Origin: Pollutiaquabacter sp046052345
GTDB taxonomy: Bacteria > Bacteroidota > Bacteroidia > AKYH767-A > 2013-40CM-41-45
Direction of reading: 5' to 3'
DNA: 64,000 nucleotides
Assembly (NCBI GenBank): GCA_046052345.1
Contig: JBJOMN010000065.1
Span: 4,742 to 68,741, forward strand
In this document: positions 24,887 to 33,783 of the stretch, one piece after another
Position numbering within the stretch: the stretch's first letter is position 1
Layout of the letters: the number at the start of each line of letters is the position of its first letter
Notes under the pieces: model-generated
The model's input: only the letters and a program-made list of their open reading frames with translations
Told to the model about the DNA's origin: nothing
The model's database searches: none
Translations under genes and position numbers: made by a program

Positions 24887-26755
24887 ATGTCAGACAGGAA
24901 AAAACCGGATCACGGCTATACAGAGGAAAGCATCCGGTCGCTGGATTGGAAAGAACACATACGGACCCGTCCGGGGATGTATATCGGAAAACTGGGCGAC
25001 GGATCGTCCCGGGACGACGGTATCTATGTGTTACTGAAGGAAGTGATCGATAATTCCATCGACGAGCACGTCATGGGATACGGCAAGGTCATTGACGTCG
25101 ATATTCAGGACGGAAAAGTGGACGTGCGTGATTACGGCCGGGGCATTCCGCTCGGCAAGGTCGTCGAGTGCGTATCCAAGATCAATACCGGCGGAAAATA
25201 CGACAGCAAGGCGTTCCAGAAGAGCGTCGGTCTGAACGGCGTCGGTACCAAGGCGGTGAACGCCTTATCCAGTTATTTCCGCGTCCAGGCGGTCCGGGAG
25301 GGAAGAACCAAGATCGCCGAATTCGCCTACGGCGACCTGAAAAAGGAGGAGCGGGAGAAGTCCAGCGACGAGAAGAACGGTACTCGTATGACCTTCGAGC
25401 CGGATGATTCCGTCTTCCACAAGTACAGGTACAACAAGGAGTACGTGGAGCAGATGCTCTGGAATTACGCGTATCTCAACCGCGGGCTCACCATCAATTT
25501 CAACGGCGATGCCTTTCATTCCGAAAACGGACTTCGCGACCTGCTCGAGAGGAATCTCTCCGATGAAGTCCGCTATCCGATCATCCATCTCCGTGGCGAT
25601 GACATCGAAATCGCCTTCACGCACACCATGGGCTACGGCGAGGATTATTTCTCGTTCGTCAACGGACAGCATACCACCCAAGGCGGAACCCATCAGGCCG
25701 CCTTCCGCGAGGCGATCGTAAAGACGGTGCGCGAGTTCTACAAGAAGGAGTTCGATGCCAGCGACGTCAGGACCTCCATCGTCGCCGCCATCAGCGTGCG
25801 CGTTCAGGAGCCGGTGTTCGAATCCCAGACCAAGACCAAGCTCGGATCACTCACCCGCGAGCCGAACGGCGTCCAGATCAGGACATGGATCAACGACTTC
25901 GTAAAGACGGAGCTTGACAATTACCTCCACAAGTATCCGGAAACGGCCAAGGCGCTCGAGGCGAAGATTCTCCAGAGCGAGCGGGAGCGGAAGGAGATCG
26001 CCGGTATCAAGAAGCTGGCGAACGAACGCGCCCGCAAGGCCAACCTCCACAACCGGAAGCTGCGCGACTGCCGTGTCCATTTCAATTCACGGCACATCCA
26101 ACGTCAGGACTCGACCATCTTCATCACCGAGGGCGATTCCGCTTCCGGTTCCATCACCAAGTCGCGCGATGTGAACACCCAAGCGGTATTCAGCCTGAAG
26201 GGCAAGCCGCTCAACTGTTACGGGCTTACCAAAAAGGTCGTCTACGAGAACGAGGAGTTCAACCTGCTCGTCAATGCGTTGAACGTGGAAGACGGCATGG
26301 ACGAGTTACGCTACAACCGCATCGTCATCGCCACCGATGCCGACGTGGACGGCATGCACATCCGGTTGTTGTTGCTGACGTTCTTCCTTCAATTCTATCC
26401 CGAGCTGGTACGGAACGGACACGTCTTCATCCTCCAGACACCGTTGTTCCGCGTCCGTAACAAGAAAGAGACCGTGTACTGTTACTCGGAGCAGGAGCGC
26501 GTGAACGCCATCGCCCGCCTGGGTGCCAAGCCGGAGATCACCCGTTTCAAAGGGCTTGGCGAAATCTCGCCCGACGAGTTCGGCCATTTCATCGGCAAGA
26601 GCATCCGTCTCGAGCCGGTCATGATCGGACAGGAGGAGACCATCCACAAACTGCTCGATTATTACATGGGAAAGAACACGCCTGAGAGGCAGGAGTTCAT
26701 CATTTCAAATCTGCGCCTGGAGAAGGATGTCGTGGCCGAAGAGGCCGCCGTCTGA
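24887..26755 (+). CDS. parE: DNA topoisomerase IV subunit B (ParE)
   Basis: ATPase subunit of a type IIA topoisomerase that decatenates chromosomes. 622 residues with GHKL motifs (RPGMYIG, EVIDNSIDE, DYGRGIPLG, GLNGVGTKAVNALS), a transducer region, then the Toprim domain (TEGDSASGS and DADVDGMHIRLLLL). The length and its pairing with a ParC-type A subunit 18 nt downstream favour ParE over GyrB, which the sequence alone cannot fully exclude. The two genes are probably one operon closed by a strong terminator. Confidence 0.9.
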   Translation: MSDRKKPDHGYTEESIRSLDWKEHIRTRPGMYIGKLGDGSSRDDGIYVLLKEVIDNSIDEHVMGYGKVIDVDIQDGKVDVRDYGRGIPLGKVVECVSKINTGGKYDSKAFQKSVGLNGVGTKAVNALSSYFRVQAVREGRTKIAEFAYGDLKKEEREKSSDEKNGTRMTFEPDDSVFHKYRYNKEYVEQMLWNYAYLNRGLTINFNGDAFHSENGLRDLLERNLSDEVRYPIIHLRGDDIEIAFTHTMGYGEDYFSFVNGQHTTQGGTHQAAFREAIVKTVREFYKKEFDASDVRTSIVAAISVRVQEPVFESQTKTKLGSLTREPNGVQIRTWINDFVKTELDNYLHKYPETAKALEAKILQSERERKEIAGIKKLANERARKANLHNRKLRDCRVHFNSRHIQRQDSTIFITEGDSASGSITKSRDVNTQAVFSLKGKPLNCYGLTKKVVYENEEFNLLVNALNVEDGMDELRYNRIVIATDADVDGMHIRLLLLTFFLQFYPELVRNGHVFILQTPLFRVRNKKETVYCYSEQERVNAIARLGAKPEITRFKGLGEISPDEFGHFIGKSIRLEPVMIGQEETIHKLLDYYMGKNTPERQEFIISNLRLEKDVVAEEAAV

Positions 26756-26773
26756 GGGTAACTGAACACTAGT

Positions 26774-29098
26774 ATGGCAAAAAGCAAGCAGACAAAACAG
26801 AATAAGCAGGAGCTTCCCGCCAAGGAGGAGCAGCCTGTGCGCGCCCGCGCCGAGAAGAACGGCAGCATACATGTCAACGGCATGTACGAGAACTGGTTCC
26901 TCGATTACGCCTCATATGTTATCCTGGAGCGGGCAGTTCCGCATATCAACGACGGACTCAAGCCCGTACAGCGGCGCATCCTTCATTCCATGTGGGAGAT
27001 GGAGGACGGCCGTTACAACAAGGTGGCCAACGTCATCGGACATGCGATGAAGTACCATCCGCACGGCGACGCCTCCATCGGAGACGCCATGGTGCAGCTG
27101 GGCCAGAAGGACCTGCTCATTGACATGCAGGGGAACTGGGGCAACATCTATACCGGCGACAGTGCAGCGGCTCCGCGATACATCGAAGCGCGCCTGTCCA
27201 AGTTCGCCCTCGATGTCGTTTTCAATCCTAAGACCACGGAATGGCAGCTCAGTTACGACGGACGTAACAAGGAACCGGTGACGCAACCTGTAAAGTTCCC
27301 CTTGTTGCTCGCCCAAGGCGTCGAGGGCATCGCAGTCGGTCTGGCCTGCCGTATCCTCCCGCATAACTTCATCGAATTGCTGGAAGGTTCCATCGACATC
27401 CTCCGCGGCAAGAAAGTCAGCCTCGTGCCGGATTTCCCCACCGGCGGCATCGCCGACTTCAGCAAGTACGGGGAAGGATTGCGCGGCGGCCGAATCCGCA
27501 TCCGTGCGAAGATCGACAAGAAGGACCGCAAGACGCTTGTGATCAACGAAATCCCGTTCGGCACTACCACCACTTCCCTGATCGACAGCATCCTGTCTGC
27601 CAATGATAAAGGTAAGATCAAGATCAAGAAGGTCGAGGACAATACGGCCGCCGGGGTCGAGATCGTGCTGCATCTTCATAGCGATTCTTCGGAAGACCTC
27701 GACAAGACGATCGACGCATTGTATGCCTTTACGGACTGCGAAGTGTCCATCTCTCCGAACTCCTGCGTCATCATCGACGACAAGCCGCGCTTCATGAGCG
27801 TGAACGATATCCTCAAGTACAACACGGAGCAGACGCTTGGACTGCTCCGCAAGGAGTTGGAGATCCGGCGCAGTGAGCTGGAGGAAGAATGGCATTTCAG
27901 CTCACTGGTGAAGATATTCATCGAGAAGCGCATCTACCGAAACATCGAAGAATGTACGACCTGGGAGCAGGTGATCGATACGATCGACGCGGGCCTCAAG
28001 CCGTACAAGAAGAAGTTCAAAAGGGAGATTACGCGCGACGACATCATCGGTCTTACCGAAATCAAGATCAAGCGTATCTCCAAGTACGATGTCAAGGAGC
28101 AGGACGAGAAGATCCGCGGACTCGAAGCCGAACTCGACGAGGTAGCGCATCATCTGGCCAACCTGAAACAGTACACCATTGCCTGGTTCAAGGAACTGAT
28201 CCGTAAATACGGCAAAGGCCGGGAGCGGAAGACGAAGATCAGCGCCTTCGAGCAGGTGGTCGCTTCCGAGGTGATCATCAACAACCAGAAGCTCTACGTC
28301 AACCGTGAGGACGGATTCGCCGGGTTCGGCATGCGTAAGGACGAGTTTGTTTCCGAGTGCTCCGATCTGGACGAGATCCTTGTCATCCGCGGCGACGGAA
28401 GCCTGATCGTCACCAAGGTCGGGGAGAAGAAATATGTGGGTAAGGACGTCCGGTACATCTCGGTCTTCCGCAAATCCGATCCCGAGCCGGTCTTCAACCT
28501 TGTTTACCAGGATGGCAGAGGCGGTGCCGTGATGATCAAGAGGTTCACCGTCGGCGGAACCACCCGCGACAAGGAATATGTCCTGACGAAGGGAAACGAA
28601 GGGTCTAAGATCCTTTATCTGTCTCTTTGCGCCGACGCGCAGTCGGGCGAGAAGGTACGGGTGATGCTCCGTCCCAAACCAAAGCTGCGCATCACCCAGA
28701 TGGACGTCGACTTCAACGATTACGAAGTGAAAGGCCGTGGTACGATCGGTGTCACCCTCACGAAGAATTCCGCTTCGAAAGTCGTAAAGCTCGCTGATGC
28801 CGCTCCGGTGAAGAAAGCCGAGCAGCTTGCCATTGCCGAGGTCTCTGCGGCTTCCCCGAAGAAGGAGATGCCGGCTGCAAAAACAGCTCCCAAGGCCACG
28901 GCCAAGGCGGCCGCTTCCGGGAAACCGGCAGTGAAGGCCGTTCCTGCCTCGAAGTCTCCTTCGAAAAATGCGCCCGCACCAAAAAAAGCAAGTCCACTCA
29001 AGGAGGAAAAGGCCGTCACCGTTGAGTGGGATATGGCAACTAACAATGACGCGCCGTCTTCCGGAAAGAAGAAGTCCCAGATGAAGATGGATTTCTGA
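26774..29098 (+). CDS. parC: DNA topoisomerase IV subunit A (ParC) with Lys/Ala/Pro-rich tail
   Basis: DNA breakage-reunion subunit, 774 residues. The catalytic tyrosine is Y136 in AAPRYIEARL. Other family motifs are GLKPVQRRIL, KYHPHGDASIGDAMV and GIAVGLACRILPHNF. No GyrA box (QRRGGKG type) is seen in the C-terminal domain, supporting ParC. The last about 110 residues (from about 665) are low-complexity, rich in K, A and P (KTAPKATAKAAASGKPAVKA), resembling a histone H1-like tail, which may add non-specific DNA binding. The gene ends 23 nt before an intrinsic terminator. Confidence 0.92.
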   Translation: MAKSKQTKQNKQELPAKEEQPVRARAEKNGSIHVNGMYENWFLDYASYVILERAVPHINDGLKPVQRRILHSMWEMEDGRYNKVANVIGHAMKYHPHGDASIGDAMVQLGQKDLLIDMQGNWGNIYTGDSAAAPRYIEARLSKFALDVVFNPKTTEWQLSYDGRNKEPVTQPVKFPLLLAQGVEGIAVGLACRILPHNFIELLEGSIDILRGKKVSLVPDFPTGGIADFSKYGEGLRGGRIRIRAKIDKKDRKTLVINEIPFGTTTTSLIDSILSANDKGKIKIKKVEDNTAAGVEIVLHLHSDSSEDLDKTIDALYAFTDCEVSISPNSCVIIDDKPRFMSVNDILKYNTEQTLGLLRKELEIRRSELEEEWHFSSLVKIFIEKRIYRNIEECTTWEQVIDTIDAGLKPYKKKFKREITRDDIIGLTEIKIKRISKYDVKEQDEKIRGLEAELDEVAHHLANLKQYTIAWFKELIRKYGKGRERKTKISAFEQVVASEVIINNQKLYVNREDGFAGFGMRKDEFVSECSDLDEILVIRGDGSLIVTKVGEKKYVGKDVRYISVFRKSDPEPVFNLVYQDGRGGAVMIKRFTVGGTTRDKEYVLTKGNEGSKILYLSLCADAQSGEKVRVMLRPKPKLRITQMDVDFNDYEVKGRGTIGVTLTKNSASKVVKLADAAPVKKAEQLAIAEVSAASPKKEMPAAKTAPKATAKAAASGKPAVKAVPASKSPSKNAPAPKKASPLKEEKAVTVEWDMATNNDAPSSGKKKSQMKMDF

Positions 29099-29121
29099 GT
29101 TCTACCTGACTATTTCGAACG

Positions 29122-29155
29122 ACCCGGCTGCTTCCAGCCGGGTTTTTCGTTTTTA
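29122..29155 (+). terminator. Strong intrinsic terminator after parC
   Basis: Perfect 9-bp stem ACCCGGCTG / CAGCCGGGT with a CTTC loop (29122-29143), followed by TTTT-CG-TTTTT. It is the clearest rho-independent terminator in the window. Confidence 0.93.
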
Positions 29156-29222
29156 TCGCTTTAGGACCTCCAACGGGCAATTTTTTTACATCCGCTTCGT
29201 TCACTTTCTCTTCTGCTCTGCG

Positions 29223-29230
29223 TATATTGG
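29223..29230 (+). promoter_or_regulatory. Possible -7 box (TATATTGG) next to a start codon
   Basis: Seven of eight positions match TAnnTTTG. It ends 2 nt before the ATG at 29233, predicting an essentially leaderless message. It overlaps the alternative TTG start at 29227, arguing against that start. Confidence 0.35.
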
Positions 29231-29232
29231 GG

Positions 29233-30495
29233 ATGATGAGACGGTTTTTCGTTTTCCTGTTTTTTGCCATGACCTCGCTGAGGTCTTTCGGGTCGTTCGT
29301 CCTGGTGCCCATGGACGACAGCCAGACCGATCATCTCAAGGCCTACGGACTGGCATTCAAGGTCCTTCAGGACGGTTTGGATGTGCAGTGGTTGCTTAAC
29401 TACCGCGGCGGCAGTTTCCTGATTGCGGACAATCTGCGCATCGAGCAGGAATGCACGATCCGCGGGGTATCGTTCAATGTGATCGCCGACGGTCAGGCCG
29501 GTGCCATACTGACCGAAATATCGAACCCGGAGGTGAACCAGGATGTCGTCAAGCTGGAGAAAGCACCAAAGATAGCGGTGTATTCTCCTAAGAATAAGAT
29601 GCCTTGGGACGATGCAGTGACGCTCGCGCTCACCTATGCGGAAATCCCGTACGATATCGTCTACGACGAGGAAGTAATCGGCGGAAAACTGCCGCTGTAC
29701 GACTGGCTGCACCTGCACCACGAGGATTTCACCGGCCAATACGGCCGATTCTGGGCGGCTTACAGGAACGCACCGTGGTACCAGGAGGACGTGCGTCTGC
29801 AGGAGGCGATGGCCTCCAAGCTCGGCTTTTCGAAAGTGTCACAGATGAAGCTGGCGGTGGCGCAGCGTATCCGGGATTTCGTCGTAGGAGGAGGTTATCT
29901 CTTCGCCATGTGTTCGGCTACCGACAGCTATGACATTGCGTTGTCTGCCGAAGGGGTTGACATCTGCGGAGAGATGTTCGACGGTGACCCCGCTGATCCG
30001 TCGATGAATTCGAAAGTGGATTTTGAGAAGACGTTCGCTTTCAGAAACTATAAGCTGAGCACGAATCCGTATGAATACGAATTCAGTGACATCGATAACC
30101 AGCCGCCGGCGCGCCGTATCGACAGGACATCCGATTTTTTCACGTTATTCGAATTTTCCGCCAAGTGGGATCCTGTTCCCACCATGCTTTGCCAGAACCA
30201 CGAACAGGTCATCAAAGGCTTCCTCGGCCAGACTACCGCCTTCAAGAAACGTACGCTTAAGTCCGAGGTACTGATCATGGGCGACTGCAAAGCGGAAGAG
30301 GAGGCACGCTACATCCACGGCGATTTCGGCAAAGGCACCTGGACATTTTACGGCGGGCACGATCCTGAGGATTATCAACACCAGGTCGGGGATCCTCCGA
30401 CGGACCTTTCCTTGCATCCCAATTCACCCGGATACCGGCTCATCCTGAACAACGTGCTGTTTCCGGCTGCTAAGAAGAAGAAGCAGAAGACCTGA
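29233..30495 (+). CDS. Exported glutamine-amidotransferase-like protein of unknown function
   Basis: 420 residues. A signal peptide (MRRFFVFLFFAMTSLRSFG) precedes VLVPMDDSQTDHLKAYGLAF, then a Rossmann-like domain (KIAVYSPKNK, AVTLALTYAEIPYDIVYDEE, YDWLHLHHEDFTGQYGRF) and FVVGGGYLFAMCSATDSYDIAL, where C is in the position of a nucleophile elbow as in class I GATase-like folds. From memory, homologues in Bacteroidota are often labelled asparagine synthetase B, but no AsnB catalytic motif (N-terminal Cys2 or SGGxDSS) is present. I would call it unknown. It abuts, tail to tail, the porin gene on the other strand. Confidence 0.75.
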   Translation: MMRRFFVFLFFAMTSLRSFGSFVLVPMDDSQTDHLKAYGLAFKVLQDGLDVQWLLNYRGGSFLIADNLRIEQECTIRGVSFNVIADGQAGAILTEISNPEVNQDVVKLEKAPKIAVYSPKNKMPWDDAVTLALTYAEIPYDIVYDEEVIGGKLPLYDWLHLHHEDFTGQYGRFWAAYRNAPWYQEDVRLQEAMASKLGFSKVSQMKLAVAQRIRDFVVGGGYLFAMCSATDSYDIALSAEGVDICGEMFDGDPADPSMNSKVDFEKTFAFRNYKLSTNPYEYEFSDIDNQPPARRIDRTSDFFTLFEFSAKWDPVPTMLCQNHEQVIKGFLGQTTAFKKRTLKSEVLIMGDCKAEEEARYIHGDFGKGTWTFYGGHDPEDYQHQVGDPPTDLSLHPNSPGYRLILNNVLFPAAKKKKQKT

Positions 30496-32340
30496 TCACT
30501 GGTCGAAGAACCGCCAGCGAACGCCGAAGCGGAAAACCTTTCCGGGCTGCGGAAGCAAAGGTGTCAGGTAATAGGCCGGAGTAACGGTCCCCGCCCCGGC
30601 ATTTTCGAGGCGAAGGAACAGCGCTGCCGTCTTTATCTGAAGTCGTGCCGAAACATCTACGCGAATCGCCTCTCCGGCGGAGTAGGTGTTCTGGAGATAA
30701 AAGAATCCTGTTGCAGGAAGGAAGGCATCCCCGTTGAAGGATGCCAGGTAGCGGGCTTCTATTCCGGTCTGCAGCCGGAATCCTTTTTGGGAGAGGTCGC
30801 GTTCCCAGTAAAGTCCGTGGAAGGTGGACCATTCCGGTAACCGTACTACGTTCTCATCGTTCTGCTGCCAATTGATGCTATTCGCGAATAACCAGTTTCT
30901 CCACCGGAATCGTTTTTCGAGGGAGATACAGGTAGAGGAGACCGCCCGGGATGATTGAGCGGCATTGCCGGTCGAATCCATGTAGAGGAAACCGGAGATA
31001 TCCTGCTGCAGGATCTTCAGGGCGGTACTGTATTCCGGAAGGCTGATTTCCACGGCCGCGGCTGCCGTTTCCACGGAGCGGAAACCGGAATTGTTCCAGC
31101 GGAAGTGATTGCTGTCCATGGCGCGATACACCTCCGGGACTGCACAGACGGAGCTGGTGCCCCGCAGGGAGATGTGCAGTGGCGATACGTCAAAATGCAG
31201 ATATATGTCCGCCGAATAGTTGTCCTTTTCGGTGCCGTTTACGATCCTTATCCCTTCAAGGTAAAAGTCCCACTTTTCTTTTTGCAGGGCGGCCCTGGCG
31301 CCCAATCCGACATTTGAACGACTTTCCGATTGACGCTGCAGGAACCGGAAAAACTGGTGGTCCAGCCAGGCTGAGAATTCAAGCGCGCTGCTTTCAGGTA
31401 TCCGGCAGATGGCAAGCCTGTTCCTTAACTCCGAGAAGGAAGTGGAGTCATCCGTTGCGGTTCCGTAGAAGTAGTCGGAGTAAAATCCGCTGTCCGCAGA
31501 AAGGTCTTCGTAGGCATAAGAACCTCTGCTGAGCGTGCTGGAGGAGCGAAGGGCCCAGTTGGACAGCAAGCTGTCGGAGGGGGCTTTCAACAGCCACTGC
31601 TGACCCACGTGGAAGGATTTCTCCCGGTAACGGAAGGCGGCATCCTTCAACTGTACCGGCAGCCCTTTGAGTTGAAGATGGGAGGTGGTATTGGTGAAAA
31701 GGGAATCATCCGTGATTCCTCCATTGCATTCGTTTCGTACGGTGTTCCAGAGCGCATTTGCAAAGACGTGATAGCGGTCTCGGCGTGTTCCGAAATCACT
31801 GAAAAAGACGAAATGTCCGTTATAGGTATTGCTGTTGGGGAGGAAATCCAGAACATTACCTCTGTGAAAATAAAATCCTGAATTCCAGTTATTTAAAATG
31901 TTTTGAGAATGTAATACTTTAATATATTGTTGACGGAAAGCGCCCATCGAATAATTGAGCTCGGTGAAGCGCTTGTTGGTCCTCCAGTATCTTATGCTGT
32001 CACTTTTAAGAAGGTAGCGGTCTGCCAGATAATAGCCGGCCGTGTTGAACGGCCCGGTAACAGTTGAAAACAACATGGATTTCGAAGCGGACCCGGGAGT
32101 GCCAAGATCCTGGAACTCGACAGGCGCATGCTCTTCAGCATCGAATCCATCAAGAATGGCTTCCGGCTCTTTTCCGCTGCCGGGAGTTTTATACCACTCG
32201 GTTTCCGAGTAGATCCTGATCCGTGTGGGAAGAACGGGGAGGGTGGAATCTCCCGCAGACAGTTCGCTTTGCGCCTGTGCCACGGCGAAACAGGTAAGAA
32301 ATGTCCCCAACAGGGCCGTAAATGGTCGTGTAAGTGTCAT
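30496..32340 (-). CDS. Putative outer membrane beta-barrel (Porin_10-like)
   Basis: 614 residues. A signal peptide (TRPFTALLGTFLTCFAVAQAQ) is followed by about 70 polar residues and then many amphipathic strands with alternating aromatic residues, ending in FGVRWRFFDQ, close to the C-terminal aromatic signature of outer membrane barrels. The early region IRIYSETEW...LDTLGTPGS-like spacing and FNTAGYYLADRYLL fits the putative porin family of Bacteroidota. Substrate unknown. The gene is transcribed divergently from the T9SS cargo gene at 32485. Confidence 0.8.
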   Translation of the reverse strand: MTLTRPFTALLGTFLTCFAVAQAQSELSAGDSTLPVLPTRIRIYSETEWYKTPGSGKEPEAILDGFDAEEHAPVEFQDLGTPGSASKSMLFSTVTGPFNTAGYYLADRYLLKSDSIRYWRTNKRFTELNYSMGAFRQQYIKVLHSQNILNNWNSGFYFHRGNVLDFLPNSNTYNGHFVFFSDFGTRRDRYHVFANALWNTVRNECNGGITDDSLFTNTTSHLQLKGLPVQLKDAAFRYREKSFHVGQQWLLKAPSDSLLSNWALRSSSTLSRGSYAYEDLSADSGFYSDYFYGTATDDSTSFSELRNRLAICRIPESSALEFSAWLDHQFFRFLQRQSESRSNVGLGARAALQKEKWDFYLEGIRIVNGTEKDNYSADIYLHFDVSPLHISLRGTSSVCAVPEVYRAMDSNHFRWNNSGFRSVETAAAAVEISLPEYSTALKILQQDISGFLYMDSTGNAAQSSRAVSSTCISLEKRFRWRNWLFANSINWQQNDENVVRLPEWSTFHGLYWERDLSQKGFRLQTGIEARYLASFNGDAFLPATGFFYLQNTYSAGEAIRVDVSARLQIKTAALFLRLENAGAGTVTPAYYLTPLLPQPGKVFRFGVRWRFFDQ

Positions 32341-32351
32341 CGGCAGCGCTT

Positions 32352-32359
32352 CAAATTTA
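32352..32359 (-). promoter_or_regulatory. Bacteroidetes -7 box (TAAATTTG) for the porin gene
   Basis: Full TAnnTTTG match on the minus strand, ending 11 nt before the porin ATG, again implying a very short leader. A GAATTCC/GGAATTC inverted repeat (32376-32398) lies just upstream, where a -33 element or operator would be. Confidence 0.45.
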
Positions 32360-32438
32360 CGCTATTCGGTGGTGAGAATTCCATGGACGACGGAATTCAG
32401 TGGGCCAACGCTGTAAGATGAGGGGTGAAAAAGTCCTT

Positions 32439-32466
32439 TTGGGGATTGTGTGCTAACCTATATTTC
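32439..32466 (+). promoter_or_regulatory. Promoter with -33 TTG and -7 TATATTTC
   Basis: TTG at 32439-32441 and TATATTTC at 32459-32466 are separated by 17 nt, fitting the Bacteroidetes TTG-N17-23-TAnnTTTG arrangement with one mismatch. The box ends 18 nt before the ATG at 32485 and lies downstream of an alternative GTG at 32425, which is therefore unlikely to be the start. Confidence 0.5.
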
Positions 32467-32484
32467 AAAGGTCATCCCCCCGTA

Positions 32485-33672
32485 ATGACAGCACATCTTA
32501 AAATAGCGCTATTGTCGCTTTTTGCCTTGATCACAGTCACCTGCGATGGCGCGACATATTTCAGCAGAGCCGGCGGTTCATGGAACGATCCTTCGGTGTG
32601 GTCGTCTTCCCCCGGCGGAGCCAGCTGCAATTGTGTGCCGCAGGGCTCCGACGACATCATTATCGACCACACAATCACTTTGCAGAAGCATCTTACCAAC
32701 GGAGGCGGTTGTCTGGGAGGAATCAGCGGTAATTTCTATATCACGGCCAATGGAACCCTTAACGGTACTTCCGCCTACGACATCAATGTCCTTTCCAACG
32801 GCAATCTGACTGTCTGCGGAAACCTGACGTGCATGAATATCGAATTCTTCAACGGCAGCGTATTCCGTTTCTGTCAGGGATCCCAGGTCCGCATCAACGG
32901 TAATTTCATCAACCGCAATAACAGTCCGAACATACAGGTAGACGGCCAGGTCCAGATACAGGGCGGGTTCGAGAACGGAGTGGGAGCTTATATCGCCGGC
33001 AACGGCAGCTTCATCGTCGTCAACGGTCCGGCCATCAACCAGGGAACGGTATTCACCTGCATCGGACTCTATCCCTGCAGCCTGTATTCCTGCCTGATCA
33101 GTTCAGTGTGCGGCATGCAGGTTTTCCTTCCCGTTGAATGGTTGTCCTTCAGCGCCACCTCATCGGAAGAAGGATGCCTGCTGGAGTGGGCGACTGCCTC
33201 CGAAACGAATGTCGAACGTTTCGACGTGGAACGATCCATGGACGGAATCAATTTTGAAAGCATCGGCCGAACCTCCGCTAAAGGAACAACTTCAGAGCTG
33301 CAGCGCTATTCTTTCATGGACAGACAGGTTCCTTCCGGACTGGCCTATTACCGCATCCGAGAAACGGATTTCGACGGTAAAAGTTCTTTCTCAGTCAGCG
33401 CCGCGGTCCGTACATCTCGTCGTGGCGGACTTTCCGTATATCCCAATCCCGTTCGCGGACGACGCGTTCACCTGCGGCTTGATCAGGAAACAGGGCCGAT
33501 CCGCGTCGAGCTTTTCGATGCGCTCGGAAGATGCATTTTCTCCTCCGTTACAACGGCGGAACCGTCGGGATCCGATGTTGAATTTCCGGATCATATCGGA
33601 TCCGGTAGTTATCTCTTGTCAGTCTGCATCAATGAGCGCGTGACCTTCGAGCACCTTTTGCTGGAGCCCTGA
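32485..33672 (+). CDS. T9SS type A cargo protein with beta-helix-like domain
   Basis: 395 residues from the ATG at 32485. A signal peptide (LKIALLSLFALITVTCDG) is followed by RAGGSWNDPSVWSS and a repetitive G/N-rich beta-solenoid-like region (about 45-185). A fibronectin-like module follows (LPVEWLSFSA...EGCLLEWATASETNVERFDVERS, about 210-300), a linker module very common in Bacteroidota T9SS substrates. The C-terminal domain starts SVYPNPVRGRRVHLRL and continues with VELFDALGRCIFS and GSYLLSV, a type A sorting signal. It is secreted and anchored or released at the surface. Function unknown. Confidence 0.88.
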   Translation: MTAHLKIALLSLFALITVTCDGATYFSRAGGSWNDPSVWSSSPGGASCNCVPQGSDDIIIDHTITLQKHLTNGGGCLGGISGNFYITANGTLNGTSAYDINVLSNGNLTVCGNLTCMNIEFFNGSVFRFCQGSQVRINGNFINRNNSPNIQVDGQVQIQGGFENGVGAYIAGNGSFIVVNGPAINQGTVFTCIGLYPCSLYSCLISSVCGMQVFLPVEWLSFSATSSEEGCLLEWATASETNVERFDVERSMDGINFESIGRTSAKGTTSELQRYSFMDRQVPSGLAYYRIRETDFDGKSSFSVSAAVRTSRRGGLSVYPNPVRGRRVHLRLDQETGPIRVELFDALGRCIFSSVTTAEPSGSDVEFPDHIGSGSYLLSVCINERVTFEHLLLEP

Positions 33673-33730
33673 GTTTTCCACAATCGCTTCTTTCGCCGCA
33701 ACTACGGTAGGCACGGTCGGTTTTAGTCCG

Positions 33731-33738
33731 TACCTTTT
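33731..33738 (+). promoter_or_regulatory. Possible -7 box (TACCTTTT)
   Basis: Seven of eight positions match TAnnTTTG, 45 nt upstream of the ATG at 33784 in the 111-nt gap after the T9SS cargo gene. Confidence 0.28.
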
Positions 33739-33783
33739 ACAGCGTGATTCCGTAAGCTATTGCGTACGGGTCATCAGCTGACC

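Noticed and set aside
29233..30495. Assignment as asparagine synthetase B
   Set aside because: No N-terminal Cys2 glutaminase, no SGGxDSS loop, and a signal peptide is present. The true asnB is at 44164.
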